Counted from the first letter of the stretch, positions 53,334 to 61,726 are shown. The stretch: DNA of 64,000 nt from Bacteroidia bacterium (GCA_016218155.1 JACREQ010000107.1:55596-119595), one strand, 5' to 3'. Notes: generated by a model from the letters alone, not told the origin. Numbers and translations: made by a program.

Positions 53334-53771
53334 ATTTCGTACTTATATACTTAAATACATTAATTGAAATTCAGATCAGATTAATAAAAATATATTTCAT
53401 TATATTTTTTACTTTTCTGTACATTGTCTGTTGCGTATAACTGACAAACATAACATTATACTTAAATCAACAGTTATCTAACTTCAATACTTTGTATTTT
53501 ATAGCTAATCAACATATTATTTTATGTTTTCAAACATCTATTACTAGTGCCGAATAACACATATCTGCAAATCACCATACTTAGATTTCTGTTTTTTAGC
53601 ATATTATATATTCTATCTACATATATTGTTTATTTTTTATACATGCTTTTTGCTCTCTATTTATCTGATTTTTAGCTTTTTTATATTTTTTAATTCATTT
53701 ATATAGTGTTAGACATCATTATTATTGTTTCTTTTAAATTTACACATCAAAATTATTAAACATTATTTTTT
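53334..53771. other. Long AT-rich intergenic region, no gene seen
   Basis: About 440 bp, very AT-rich, all six frames broken by stops. No tandem repeat, no copy of the palindromic element and no RNA-like structure that I can support. It leads into the cytochrome cluster and may hold its promoter and an extended regulatory region. Confidence 0.45.
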
Positions 53772-55277
53772 ATGAAAAAAGCTTTACTAAAAAACTTAAG
53801 CGCATTATTAGTGCTTATTTCTTGCATGTTTTTAACTTCTGGTATATATGCTCAAACACCAGGAACATTAACTTTTACAGTTAATTTAACTTCACATTCC
53901 GGTAGCTATGGTACTGACCATTATGTAGTATTATGGATTGAAAATGGTTCAAATACCTTTGTTAAAACCAAGCTAAAAAGAGCTGATACTCATGCAACAG
54001 GCACTCACAACCACTTACCATTGTGGAAAGCAAGTTCTGCTTTAAACGTAGTTGATGCAACAACTGGAGCTTCATTATCAAGTTATGGAACACCATTAAG
54101 TTTTACCTGGAATGCAACAGATGTTGCGGGTGCATTAGTTGCAGATGGAACTTACAAAGTAAGAGTAGAATTTACATGGAGTACAACTACAAATACTGCA
54201 AATACAACTGTTGCATTTACAAAAGGCGCATCGGCAGTACATTTAACTCCTGCTGATGAAGCTAATTTTACAGGTATGGTATTAGATTGGCAACCTTCTG
54301 CAGCTGCTCCAGTTGCTAGCTTTGCTGCTAATACAACAAATATTTGTGAGAATGGAAATATTTCTTTTACCGACCAGAGTACAAATACCCCAACTTCATG
54401 GGCATGGAATTTTGGTGACGGTCAAACATCTACAAGCCAAAACCCAACTCATACCTATGCAACAGCAGGAACTTATACAGTTGCCTTAACAGCAACAAAT
54501 GCAGGCGGAAATAACACTTCTACACAAACAAATTTAATTACTGTTAATCCAACAGTTGTTCCTTCTGTAGTAGTTAATCCTAGTGCAGCAACTGTTTGTC
54601 CTGGTACTACAGTAGTTTTAACTGCTGTACCAACAAATGGTGGTACTCCAACTTACTCATGGACAGTAGATGGAAACGTTGTTGGAACAAATAATACATA
54701 TTCTGCAGTTTTTTCAAATGGTCAGGCAGTTGTTTGTACAATGACTTCAAATGCAGCATGTGCAAACCCAACAACTGCAACTTCAGCTACCTTTAATACC
54801 GGTGTTTACACAGTAGCTCCTGTAACAATAACAGAAACAACCGGAACATTAAACTCAACTGCAACAACCGGTAATCAATGGTATGAGCAAACAAACGGAA
54901 TAATTGCTGGTCAGACAGGAGTAACATACTCACCAACTTCTAACGGAAGTTATTATACCATAGTAACAGATGCTAATGGATGCACATCGACTTCAAATAC
55001 TTTAGCCTATATATATAATGGTATAAATGAAAATTCTTTAAACTCTTCATTTAGTATTTTCCCAAATCCTTCTAATGGAATTATTAATATTTCTTTCAAT
55101 AAAGCATTTTCAAATGAACAAATCTCAATTGAAGATTATACAGGAAGAATTATTTATAATGAAACTATTAATCAGAATAATGGTTCAGTAAAAACAATTG
55201 ACTTATCGAAATATTCTAACGGAATTTACTTTTTAAAAGTGAATAACGAAAAACATACTTTGGTAATTGACAAATAA
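53772..55277 (+). CDS. DUF2271 + PKD domain protein with T9SS type A signal
   Basis: 501 residues. Signal peptide ending IYAQ; residues about 28-165 match the DUF2271 pattern (HYVVLWIENGSNTFVKTKLK, HNHLPLWKASS, ADGTYKVRVEFTW); a PKD domain at about 178-260 (SWAWNFGDGQTSTSQNPTHTY); an Ig-like domain; and a C-terminal type A sorting domain (FSIFPNPSNGIINISF; LKVNNEKHTLVI). DUF2271 proteins are small periplasmic proteins often found with flavin or cytochrome genes, fitting the cytochrome gene two genes downstream. Here the domain is attached to a surface-sorting module, so it is probably extracellular. First gene of a three-gene cluster. Confidence 0.85.
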   Translation: MKKALLKNLSALLVLISCMFLTSGIYAQTPGTLTFTVNLTSHSGSYGTDHYVVLWIENGSNTFVKTKLKRADTHATGTHNHLPLWKASSALNVVDATTGASLSSYGTPLSFTWNATDVAGALVADGTYKVRVEFTWSTTTNTANTTVAFTKGASAVHLTPADEANFTGMVLDWQPSAAAPVASFAANTTNICENGNISFTDQSTNTPTSWAWNFGDGQTSTSQNPTHTYATAGTYTVALTATNAGGNNTSTQTNLITVNPTVVPSVVVNPSAATVCPGTTVVLTAVPTNGGTPTYSWTVDGNVVGTNNTYSAVFSNGQAVVCTMTSNAACANPTTATSATFNTGVYTVAPVTITETTGTLNSTATTGNQWYEQTNGIIAGQTGVTYSPTSNGSYYTIVTDANGCTSTSNTLAYIYNGINENSLNSSFSIFPNPSNGIINISFNKAFSNEQISIEDYTGRIIYNETINQNNGSVKTIDLSKYSNGIYFLKVNNEKHTLVIDK

Positions 55278-55319
55278 TTAATTCCAACTTCTAACAATAA
55301 TTAATCTAAAATCAAATCT

Positions 55320-55790
55320 ATGACAAAAGCAATTTTCGTGATTTGTTGCCTTCTGGGATGGGGGACAACAATCTTCGCTCAGCAGGGCACTGTTACTGCC
55401 GGCGGAGAAGCCAGTGGATCGGGTGGCTCAATAACCTATACCATTGGAGAAACTAATAACATTTCCGCTACAGGCACAACTGGTAACATTAATCAGGGAA
55501 TGCAACAACCTTATGAAATCTTTACAGTTTCAATTTCTGCAAAGTTTAATGCTAACGTATCGCTTTTTCCAAATCCAACAAGTGACTATGTTGTAATAAG
55601 CGTTGAAGGCACAAATGCAGATAACTTAAGATATGAGCTTTTTGATATGAACGGCAAATTATTACAATCTGCAAAAATGTCATCAAACGAAACAAATATT
55701 TTAATGAGAGATTATGCAAGTGCATCATACTTTGTTAAAGTATATAACAACGAAAACGAATCTAAAAATTTTAAAATCAACAAAAACTAA
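55320..55790 (+). CDS. Small T9SS type A sorting-domain protein
   Basis: 156 residues: signal peptide ending IFAQ, a glycine/threonine-rich N-terminal part (GGEASGSGGSITYTIGETNN) followed by INQGMQQPYEI, and a type A sorting domain (VSLFPNPTSDYVVISV). The short N-terminal motif ending GxxQPYEI is a frequent signature in Bacteroidota surface proteins. Function unknown. Lies 42 bp after the DUF2271 gene and 6 bp before the cytochrome gene, so an operon is likely. Confidence 0.82.
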   Translation: MTKAIFVICCLLGWGTTIFAQQGTVTAGGEASGSGGSITYTIGETNNISATGTTGNINQGMQQPYEIFTVSISAKFNANVSLFPNPTSDYVVISVEGTNADNLRYELFDMNGKLLQSAKMSSNETNILMRDYASASYFVKVYNNENESKNFKINKN

Positions 55791-55796
55791 TAAACA

Positions 55797-57761
55797 ATGA
55801 AAAAAACAGTACGTAATTTTAGTTTAGCATTAATGTTATTATTGTCATTCAATGGCATTTTCACTAATGCTTTTGCACAAGCTCCAAATCTTATCAGTTA
55901 TCAGGTTGTAGTACGTAATGCAGGTAATGCATTATTAGCAAACCTTCCGGTTGGAATGCAGGTAAGCATTTTACAAGGTTCAGCTAGTGGTACTGCAGTT
56001 TATGTAGAAACACAAATGCCAACAACTAACATTAATGGTTTAGCAACTATTCAAATTGGTGGTGGTACACTTGTATCTGGCGACTTTACAACAATTAACT
56101 GGTCAGCAGGTCCTTATTTTATTAAAACAGAAACTGATCCAGCTGGTGGAACAAGTTATTCTATTGTTGCAACTCAACAATTATTATCAGTTCCTTACGC
56201 AATATATGCAGCAACATCCGGTAGTTCAACTCCTGGTCCTGCAGGTAATGGTATAGTTTCAACTGTTGATAATGGAAACGGTACTTTTACTATTACTTAT
56301 TCTGATGCTTCTACATTTACAACAGCAAATCTTACCGGTCCACAAGGTGTTGCAGGTAACGACGGAGCTATTGGTCCAGTTGGTCCTCAAGGTCCTGCCG
56401 GTGTATTATCAGTAAATTGCTTACAATGCCATGATCATAATTCAACAACTTCATCTCCATTAGCTGAAGCTTTAGAAAATGCTGCTTATGAAATCGAATT
56501 CTCTGGCCACGATCAGGGTGCTGAACTTGCAATTGGCGAAGGTTTTTCAACAACCTGTGCTGCTTGTCACTCAAACGAAGGTTTCCACTCAGTAGTTGAT
56601 GCTGCTGTTGTTCCAACTTATAATTATAATGCAACTTCAGGAACATTTTCATATTCATATGCTGCAAGTGCTGCTGCTTCTTCAGCAATGCAATCAATGC
56701 CAGGAAAAATTTCATGTTTTACATGTCATAAAGGTGCCGCAGTTGACTCTATGAAATTATATACAACTGCTCCAATTCCAATGGCATTGTTCCCAACAGT
56801 ATCAAGTGGAACTGCTCCAACTTTATGGGCTCCAAAAACAATTAACATGACTCAGGCAAATTCACAATCCAATCTTTGTATTAAATGTCACCAACCACGT
56901 AATTTAAACATTAATACATTAGGTACATTACCAAACAAAAACAATGGTTTCTCTGTTGATTATTATGACTTAGCTGCAAATCCAACACAAGTATGGTATG
57001 ATTCAGCAGTTGGTAATGCTTATCCAAACAAATATATCCCTTCTTCTTCATCACCTTTCCATTATGGTCCAAATGGTGCTATTTATTCAGGTCAGGGTGG
57101 TGTTCAGTTCGGATATTCAGGAACTATGTCTGCAACTTCTATACATGCTACAGATGCTTCATGTCAGAGTTGTCATATGGCTGCACCAACCGAATTTACA
57201 GGTGGTCACTCATTTAACGTAGCTCATTATGATACATCAGCTGGTGGTACTTCATATTCAAAAATTATGAACTACAAAGGATGTAACGTTGCAGGTTGCC
57301 ACAGTACTCCAATGAGTAATTCAAATGCAACATTAACAGCTTTCAAAGCTGAGATCAATGCAAAATTAGATTCATTATATCGTATATTACAATCAGGTAA
57401 CGTTTCATTACTTAAAAAAGATCCTGATTATACAACTAACAAAAGATATTTCGCAACTACAACATCAGGTTACAATGGTAGTTTTAATATCTACAATACA
57501 AGTGGAGCTAATTTAACAGGACAATTCAGAAATCCAGCTCCAGGAGGAACATGGACAGCTGCACAGATTGCTGCAAATAATGCATTACCAAAATTCCCTG
57601 CTTTAACAAAAGGTCAGATGGGTGCATATATTAACTTCTGTTTAGTTGTTAAAGATTATAGTTGTGGTTTACATAATCCTGAGTATGTAAGAGCTCTTTT
57701 AAGATGTTCAATTCAGGAATTATTAAATGAAGGATTCACATATAATTCTTTAGTACCTTAA
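55797..57761 (+). CDS. Multihaem c-type cytochrome with collagen-like segment and fibre-type N-domain
   Basis: 654 residues. Signal peptide ending AFAQ; N-terminal domain at about 25-140 (LISYQVVVRNAGNALL to LLSVPYAIYAATSG) homologous to that of the two S74 fibre proteins; a collagen-like GPQGVAGNDGAIGPVGPQGP stretch near 182; then a cytochrome region with five CxxCH haem sites (CLQCH, CAACH, CFTCH, CIKCH, CQSCH) and one CNVAGCH (CX4CH) site. Further histidines can serve as axial ligands. It should be a secreted or surface-attached electron-transfer protein. No recognisable T9SS signal is at the C-terminus, so the export route is open. The haem domain resembles cytochromes of the multihaem families but I cannot name one. 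Confidence 0.87.
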   Translation: MKKTVRNFSLALMLLLSFNGIFTNAFAQAPNLISYQVVVRNAGNALLANLPVGMQVSILQGSASGTAVYVETQMPTTNINGLATIQIGGGTLVSGDFTTINWSAGPYFIKTETDPAGGTSYSIVATQQLLSVPYAIYAATSGSSTPGPAGNGIVSTVDNGNGTFTITYSDASTFTTANLTGPQGVAGNDGAIGPVGPQGPAGVLSVNCLQCHDHNSTTSSPLAEALENAAYEIEFSGHDQGAELAIGEGFSTTCAACHSNEGFHSVVDAAVVPTYNYNATSGTFSYSYAASAAASSAMQSMPGKISCFTCHKGAAVDSMKLYTTAPIPMALFPTVSSGTAPTLWAPKTINMTQANSQSNLCIKCHQPRNLNINTLGTLPNKNNGFSVDYYDLAANPTQVWYDSAVGNAYPNKYIPSSSSPFHYGPNGAIYSGQGGVQFGYSGTMSATSIHATDASCQSCHMAAPTEFTGGHSFNVAHYDTSAGGTSYSKIMNYKGCNVAGCHSTPMSNSNATLTAFKAEINAKLDSLYRILQSGNVSLLKKDPDYTTNKRYFATTTSGYNGSFNIYNTSGANLTGQFRNPAPGGTWTAAQIAANNALPKFPALTKGQMGAYINFCLVVKDYSCGLHNPEYVRALLRCSIQELLNEGFTYNSLVP

Positions 57762-57814
57762 TGGTAAATGCGACTTATTTGAAGTAATTATCAAATAGTA
57801 TATTTTTAATGGTA

Positions 57815-57848
57815 AGAAGCTGTCTCGCAAGGACAGCTTCTTTTTTTA
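57815..57848 (+). terminator. Rho-independent terminator after the cytochrome gene
   Basis: AGAAGCTGTC and GACAGCTTCT form a 10-bp stem, followed by seven T. Confidence 0.92.
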
Positions 57849-57886
57849 TTTGCTTTTTTGAACTTGTGTATTTTATAAAATTCATG

Positions 57887-57894
57887 TAGGTTTG
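57887..57894 (+). promoter_or_regulatory. -7 element 3 bp before a radical SAM start codon
   Basis: TAGGTTTG, exact TAnnTTTG. The ATG at 57898 comes so soon that either the mRNA is leaderless or the true start is further downstream. Confidence 0.45.
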
Positions 57895-57897
57895 TAT

Positions 57898-58893
57898 ATG
57901 TGGCAAAAGCGAAAAGAATTATATCAAATTATTAAACTTATAGATTTTACTCGTTTTTGGAATCTGCACAAATTAATTTTTAGCTATTGGATTTCTTTAA
58001 TTACAAGAAAAACTAAAATATGGGCTAACCCATTTGCAGTTTCTATAGAACCCACAACAAATTGCAATTTAAATTGCGCCGAATGCCCTACAGGCAATAA
58101 TTTACTAACCCGCCCTTTAGGTAAGATAAATACTGAAATCTTTCATTTAATAATTGATCAGATCTACAAAAAGACTTTTTACCTTAATTTGTACTTACAG
58201 GGCGAACCATTTATTCATACTCAACTTACAGAAATGATAAGTTATGCCATAAAAAAGAAAATGTTTGTTTGCGTTTCTACAAATGGGCATTTCTTAGATG
58301 AAGCCACATGCGACAAACTTGTAAAAACAGGTATTCAAAAAATAATTATTTCTGTTGATGGTGCAACAAATGAAACATACAACAAATATCGCAAAGGCGG
58401 CAATTTAACAATGGTCACAACAGGTATTAAAACTCTGTCGGAATCGAAGATAAAACAAAAAACAAATCTCCCTTTAATTGTAATTCAGATGCTTGTTAAC
58501 AAATATAACGAGCATGAAATTAATGCAGTAAAACATTTAACAGAATATTATGGCGCAAACAGGCTTGAATTAAAATCAATGCAGATTTATAACAACAGTA
58601 ACTTTTTATCAAGCATAAGCAAATACAATAGATATATTAAGAATAATTTTGGCGATTTAATTCTAAAATCAGAAATACAAAATCGCTGCCTAAGACTTTG
58701 GACTAATGCTGTGTTCACATGGGATGGCAACCTTATTCCATGTTGTTATGACAAGAATGCAAATTATATAATTGGGAGCATTAAAGATTTTGATTTTGAA
58801 ACACATTGGAAAAACCAGAAGCTAAATTCTTTTCGGAACAATGTTCTTAACAACAGGAAGAATATTGATATCTGTTGTAATTGCACCGAGTAA
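57898..58893 (+). CDS. Radical SAM protein with SPASM domain
   Basis: 331 residues. Radical SAM cluster CNLNCAEC preceded by SIEPTTN near residue 45; the GEPFIH and STNGHFLD segments follow as in this superfamily. Toward the C-terminus a SPASM region has CLRLWTNAVFTWDGNLIPCC and a closing CCNC. SPASM enzymes hold extra Fe-S clusters and usually modify peptides or proteins, but many act on small molecules. No precursor-peptide gene is visible next to it. Alternative start codons may apply because the promoter element lies very close to the ATG. Confidence 0.87.
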   Translation: MWQKRKELYQIIKLIDFTRFWNLHKLIFSYWISLITRKTKIWANPFAVSIEPTTNCNLNCAECPTGNNLLTRPLGKINTEIFHLIIDQIYKKTFYLNLYLQGEPFIHTQLTEMISYAIKKKMFVCVSTNGHFLDEATCDKLVKTGIQKIIISVDGATNETYNKYRKGGNLTMVTTGIKTLSESKIKQKTNLPLIVIQMLVNKYNEHEINAVKHLTEYYGANRLELKSMQIYNNSNFLSSISKYNRYIKNNFGDLILKSEIQNRCLRLWTNAVFTWDGNLIPCCYDKNANYIIGSIKDFDFETHWKNQKLNSFRNNVLNNRKNIDICCNCTE

Positions 58894-58904
58894 TATTTAT
58901 TATG

Positions 58905-58970
58905 ATTACCTTCGGTGAGAAAGTTCCTCGCGGAGTTTATCCTGACAAAGGAAGGGCTCTGAATGACAGT
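58905..58970. repeat. Partial palindromic-repeat segment
   Basis: Contains CGCGGAGTTTATCCTGACAA and AGGGCTCTGAATGACA. The same run recurs near 59112 and 59970. Confidence 0.7.
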
Positions 58971-58979
58971 ATTCTTTTT

Positions 58980-59079
58980 GTCATCCAGAGTGAAGCATAG
59001 CGGAACGAAGGATCTACTTTGTATTTTACACTAGATTTAGCTTCGCTAGAAACTGTTCTTCACTTCGTTCTGAATGACA
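58980..59079. repeat. Palindromic repeat element, cluster copy 1
   Basis: GTCATCCAGAG at the left and TCTGAATGACA at the right, with GGAACGAAGGATCT and ACACTAGATTTAGCTTCGCT inside. About 100 bp; inverted ends and nested complementary segments allow a long hairpin. Confidence 0.82.
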
Positions 59080-59162
59080 AGGGTGTATTGTTCAGTTTTG
59101 TGATTATTCTTCACGGAGTTTATCGTGACAAAGGAAGGGCTCTGAATGACAGTATTCTTTTT

Positions 59163-59270
59163 GTCATCCAGAGTGGAGTATAACGTAACGAAGGATCTGG
59201 TCCGAAATACTGTATATTACACTAGATTTAGCTTCGCTAGAAACTGTTCTTCGCTTCGCTATGAATGACA
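59163..59270. repeat. Palindromic repeat element, cluster copy 2
   Basis: Same structure as copy 1, with a core of AACGAAGGATCTGGTCCGAA. It ends next to the 3' end of the GIY-YIG gene (59272). Confidence 0.82.
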
Positions 59271-59271
59271 A

Positions 59272-59586
59272 TCAATCTTTTATTTTATCATTTAAAAACT
59301 CCCATTTGGAATTAAAATTATTAATCAGAATTTCTTTCTTTTTTCTACTCCAACCTTTAATTTCTTTTTCTCTTTCAATAGCATGTTCAATACTTGAATG
59401 GTGTTCGTAAAACAAAAGATAAAAACAATTGTATTTTCCAGCAAAGGTTAATTTTCTAGTGTCTGAATCTAATTTATGTTCAAATAATCTTCTTTCAATA
59501 TCATTTGTTACACCTGTATACAAAACAGTTTTATCGTAGTTTGTTATGATATATGTAAAATAATTATGACAACCGATTGGTTTCAT
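59272..59586 (-). CDS. GIY-YIG nuclease-domain protein within the palindromic-repeat cluster
   Basis: 104 residues, a minimal stand-alone GIY-YIG domain. Seen: YFTYIITNYDKTVLYTGVTN near residue 9 (the GIY and YIG-equivalent parts), the catalytic arginine in DIERRLFEHK, KLTFAGKYNCFYLLFYEH, and the glutamate in IEREKEIKGW near 75. This is the UvrC-type endonuclease fold, here without an added DNA-binding domain. It is flanked on both sides by palindromic elements; the downstream copy begins almost at the stop codon. It could be the enzyme that moves or maintains these elements, which is a hypothesis only. Confidence 0.85.
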   Translation of the reverse strand: MKPIGCHNYFTYIITNYDKTVLYTGVTNDIERRLFEHKLDSDTRKLTFAGKYNCFYLLFYEHHSSIEHAIEREKEIKGWSRKKKEILINNFNSKWEFLNDKIKD

Positions 59587-59621
59587 TACTATTAATTTTT
59601 TGTCAAATATAAAAAATTTAT

Positions 59622-59751
59622 TTACACTAGATTTACCTTCGCTATAAGCTGTTCTTCACTCTGCTGCGGCGGAGAAGTGTAACGGAACGAAGGATCTAGT
59701 CCGAAATACTTTGTATATTACACTAGATTCTTCGCTATGCTCTGAATGACA
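59622..59751. repeat. Palindromic repeat element, cluster copy 3 (composite)
   Basis: Carries ACACTAGATTTACCTTCGCT, a GCTGCGGCGGAGAAGTG segment, GGAACGAAGGATCTAGTCC and TCTGAATGACA. It appears to join parts of two units and lies upstream of the GIY-YIG gene. Confidence 0.75.
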
Positions 59752-59763
59752 ATTGGGTGATTT

Positions 59764-59864
59764 GTCATCCAGTCCGCAGCGGCGGAGTAGTGCAACGTAA
59801 CGAAGTATCTGGTTCGTAATACTTTGAAACCCTACACTAGATTCTTCGCTTCGCTCTGAATGAC
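59764..59864. repeat. Palindromic repeat element, cluster copy 4
   Basis: GTCATCCAGTCCGCAGCGGC at the left, AACGAAGTATCTGG inside, and TTCGCTCTGAATGACA at the right. Confidence 0.82.
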
Positions 59865-59880
59865 ATTCTACTCTTTTTTC

Positions 59881-60012
59881 TGTCATCCAGAGTGGAGTAA
59901 AACGGAACGAAGGATCTAGTTCGAGATACTTTGTAAACTACACTAGATTTAGCTTCGCTAGAAACTGTTCTTCGCGGAGTTTATCCTGACAAAGGAAGGG
60001 CTCTGAATGACA
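59881..60012. repeat. Palindromic repeat element, cluster copy 5
   Basis: Begins TGTCATCCAGAGTGGAGT and ends CTCTGAATGACA after the shared GCGGAGTTTATCCTGACAAA segment. Confidence 0.82.
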
Positions 60013-60025
60013 AAAGAATTATAAC

Positions 60026-60056
60026 AAAAAAGTCTGCTTCTGGCAGACTTTTTATT
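60026..60056 (-). terminator. Terminator after frr
   Basis: AGTCTGC and GCAGACT around TTCTG with A runs and T runs on both sides; placed directly after the frr stop on the minus strand. Confidence 0.88.
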
Positions 60057-60057
60057 T

Positions 60058-60621
60058 TTAAATACTCATTATATCTTTCTCTTTCAAATCCAAAACATCA
60101 TCAACTTTTTTAATGAAGTTATCTGTAAGTTTTTGAATTTTTTCTTCGGCTTCTTTAATTTCATCTTCTGATATTCCATCTTTTTTAAGCTGCTTTAATT
60201 CCTCATTTGCATCACGACGGGTATTTCTGATTCCAACCTTTGCTGTTTCACCTTCTGCTTTTACTTGTTTAACTAGCTGTTTACGACGCTCCTCAGTTAA
60301 TGGCGGAACAATTATTCTGATTAGTTCTCCATTGTTTTGAGGATTAAAACCAAGATTTGCTGCCTGAATAGCTTTATCAATCGGTTCAATCATATTTCTA
60401 TCCCATGGCTGAACAACTAAACTACGAGGATCTGGCGTAGCAATATTTGCAACCTGGCTTAAAGCAGTTCTTGCACCATAATAATCAACATAAATACTGT
60501 CAAGCATCATTGGTGATGCTTTTCCTGCACGAATTTTTAAAAGCTCATGTTCAAGATGTTTCAACACCTTTTCATTTTGTTCTAATGCTGAATCGTAGCA
60601 AAACTGTACTTCTTCGGTCAT
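60058..60621 (-). CDS. frr: Ribosome recycling factor
   Basis: 187 residues, normal length. It splits the post-termination ribosome with EF-G. Seen: LRIxGKASP-type motif as LLKIRAGKASPMMLDSIYV near residue 30, YYGARTALSQVANI, PDPRSLVVQPWDRN and RIIVPPLTEERRKQLVKQ near 105, then a long C-terminal helix. It lies 33 bp after pyrH on the minus strand, the usual bacterial order pyrH-frr. Confidence 0.97.
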   Translation of the reverse strand: MTEEVQFCYDSALEQNEKVLKHLEHELLKIRAGKASPMMLDSIYVDYYGARTALSQVANIATPDPRSLVVQPWDRNMIEPIDKAIQAANLGFNPQNNGELIRIIVPPLTEERRKQLVKQVKAEGETAKVGIRNTRRDANEELKQLKKDGISEDEIKEAEEKIQKLTDNFIKKVDDVLDLKEKDIMSI

Positions 60622-60654
60622 GGTAATAAATTTAAAAAAGTTCTGTAAAAATAT

Positions 60655-61365
60655 TTAATTTCTTACTAATGTTCCAATTTTTTCGCCCAAAATTATTCGT
60701 TTTAAGTTTCCTTTTTTATTCATATCAAAAACTAAAACCGGCATATTATTTTCCTTAAGCAAGGTAAACGCAGTTAAATCCATTACATGTAAATCGTCTT
60801 TATATGCCTTATCATAAGTTAATTCATCATATCTGGTTGCCGATTTATCTTTTTCAGGATCTGCAGTATAAACTCCATCAACCCTGGTTCCTTTAAGTAA
60901 CACATCTGCTTCAATTTCAACTGCACGTAATGCAGAAGCAGTATCGGTAGTAAAAAACGGATTACCTGTACCACCTGCAATAATAACACAAACTCCTTGT
61001 TTCATTAATTCTATTGCTTTTGCTTTGCTGTAAAGTTCACCAACAGGCTCCATTCTAATAGAAGTTAATACCTTTGCTTTACCTCCAAGGCTTTCTATTG
61101 CTGAATGTAATGCAATACTGTTAATTGTAGTTGCAAGCATTCCCATCTGGTCGCCTTTTACACGGTCGAAGCCTTTATTTACTCCTTGTAATCCTCTGAA
61201 GATATTTCCTCCACCAATTACAATTCCAATCTCAACACCGAGTTCAGAAGCTTCAATTATTTGTTGGGCATATTCATTTAAACGGTTTGTGTCGATACCA
61301 TAATTACTATCACCCATCAGCGATTCTCCGCTTAATTTTAAAAGTATACGTTTGTAAGCAGCCAT
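60655..61365 (-). CDS. pyrH: UMP kinase (uridylate kinase)
   Basis: 236 residues, normal length. It phosphorylates UMP to UDP in pyrimidine synthesis. Seen: LLKLSGESLMG near residue 8, GIVIGGGNIFRG near 45, DQMGMLATTINSIALHSAIE near 72, GTGNPFFTTDTASALRAVEI near 131 and LLKGTRVDGVYTADPEKD. Amino-acid-kinase family, hexameric bacterial type. First gene of the pyrH-frr operon with a clear promoter. Confidence 0.97.
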   Translation of the reverse strand: MAAYKRILLKLSGESLMGDSNYGIDTNRLNEYAQQIIEASELGVEIGIVIGGGNIFRGLQGVNKGFDRVKGDQMGMLATTINSIALHSAIESLGGKAKVLTSIRMEPVGELYSKAKAIELMKQGVCVIIAGGTGNPFFTTDTASALRAVEIEADVLLKGTRVDGVYTADPEKDKSATRYDELTYDKAYKDDLHVMDLTAFTLLKENNMPVLVFDMNKKGNLKRIILGEKIGTLVRN

Positions 61366-61387
61366 AATTTTAAAAATAGTTATGCTT

Positions 61388-61395
61388 CAAAGTTA
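61388..61395 (-). promoter_or_regulatory. -7 promoter element of the pyrH-frr operon
   Basis: TAACTTTG on the minus strand, exact TAnnTTTG, 22 bp before the ATG. Confidence 0.6.
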
Positions 61396-61726
61396 GAGAA
61401 TTTTTGAAAATATTTAGAAAAATTGAAATTGCAGCAAAAATCATCGCGTATAATCAACCGCAGCAGAGTACACGAGCCACAAAAAGTAGAATCTTTATGT
61501 TTAGCGTGGACACTTAACATAAAAAATATACACATAAGTGGATAGTGAAACACGAACCATTGAATAGGAAAATAATAAAATGCTATAAATAATAATTTTT
61601 AATAATTTACAGATAAACTGACTATGCACGCTGTTAAGAGGTTAATGCACGCTGTTAGGTAAATCATTGCTTTTATTATAAATATTTAACATTAAATTTA
61701 TAGACCTAAAATTTAAGCTTTTTAAT
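61396..61726. other. Intergenic region between pyrH and the propeller protein
   Basis: About 330 bp without a gene. It contains a 13-bp direct repeat, ATGCACGCTGTTA, at 61624-61636 and 61645-61657. The copies start 21 bp apart, i.e. two helical turns, and lie about 70-100 bp before the next start codon. Confidence 0.6.

Noticed and set aside
56368..56715. Minus-strand 115-codon frame inside the cytochrome gene
   Set aside because: A shadow of the collagen-like and haem-binding coding sequence.
59656..59886. Reading frame of 76 codons on the minus strand rich in CHSERSEESSV-like sequence
   Set aside because: It is a translation of the palindromic elements themselves. This peptide pattern arises wherever the repeat family is read through and is not a gene.
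58905..60012. Possible CRISPR array
   Set aside because: Units are 100-130 bp, palindromic and mosaic, with no uniform short direct repeat or unique spacers, and no cas genes are present.
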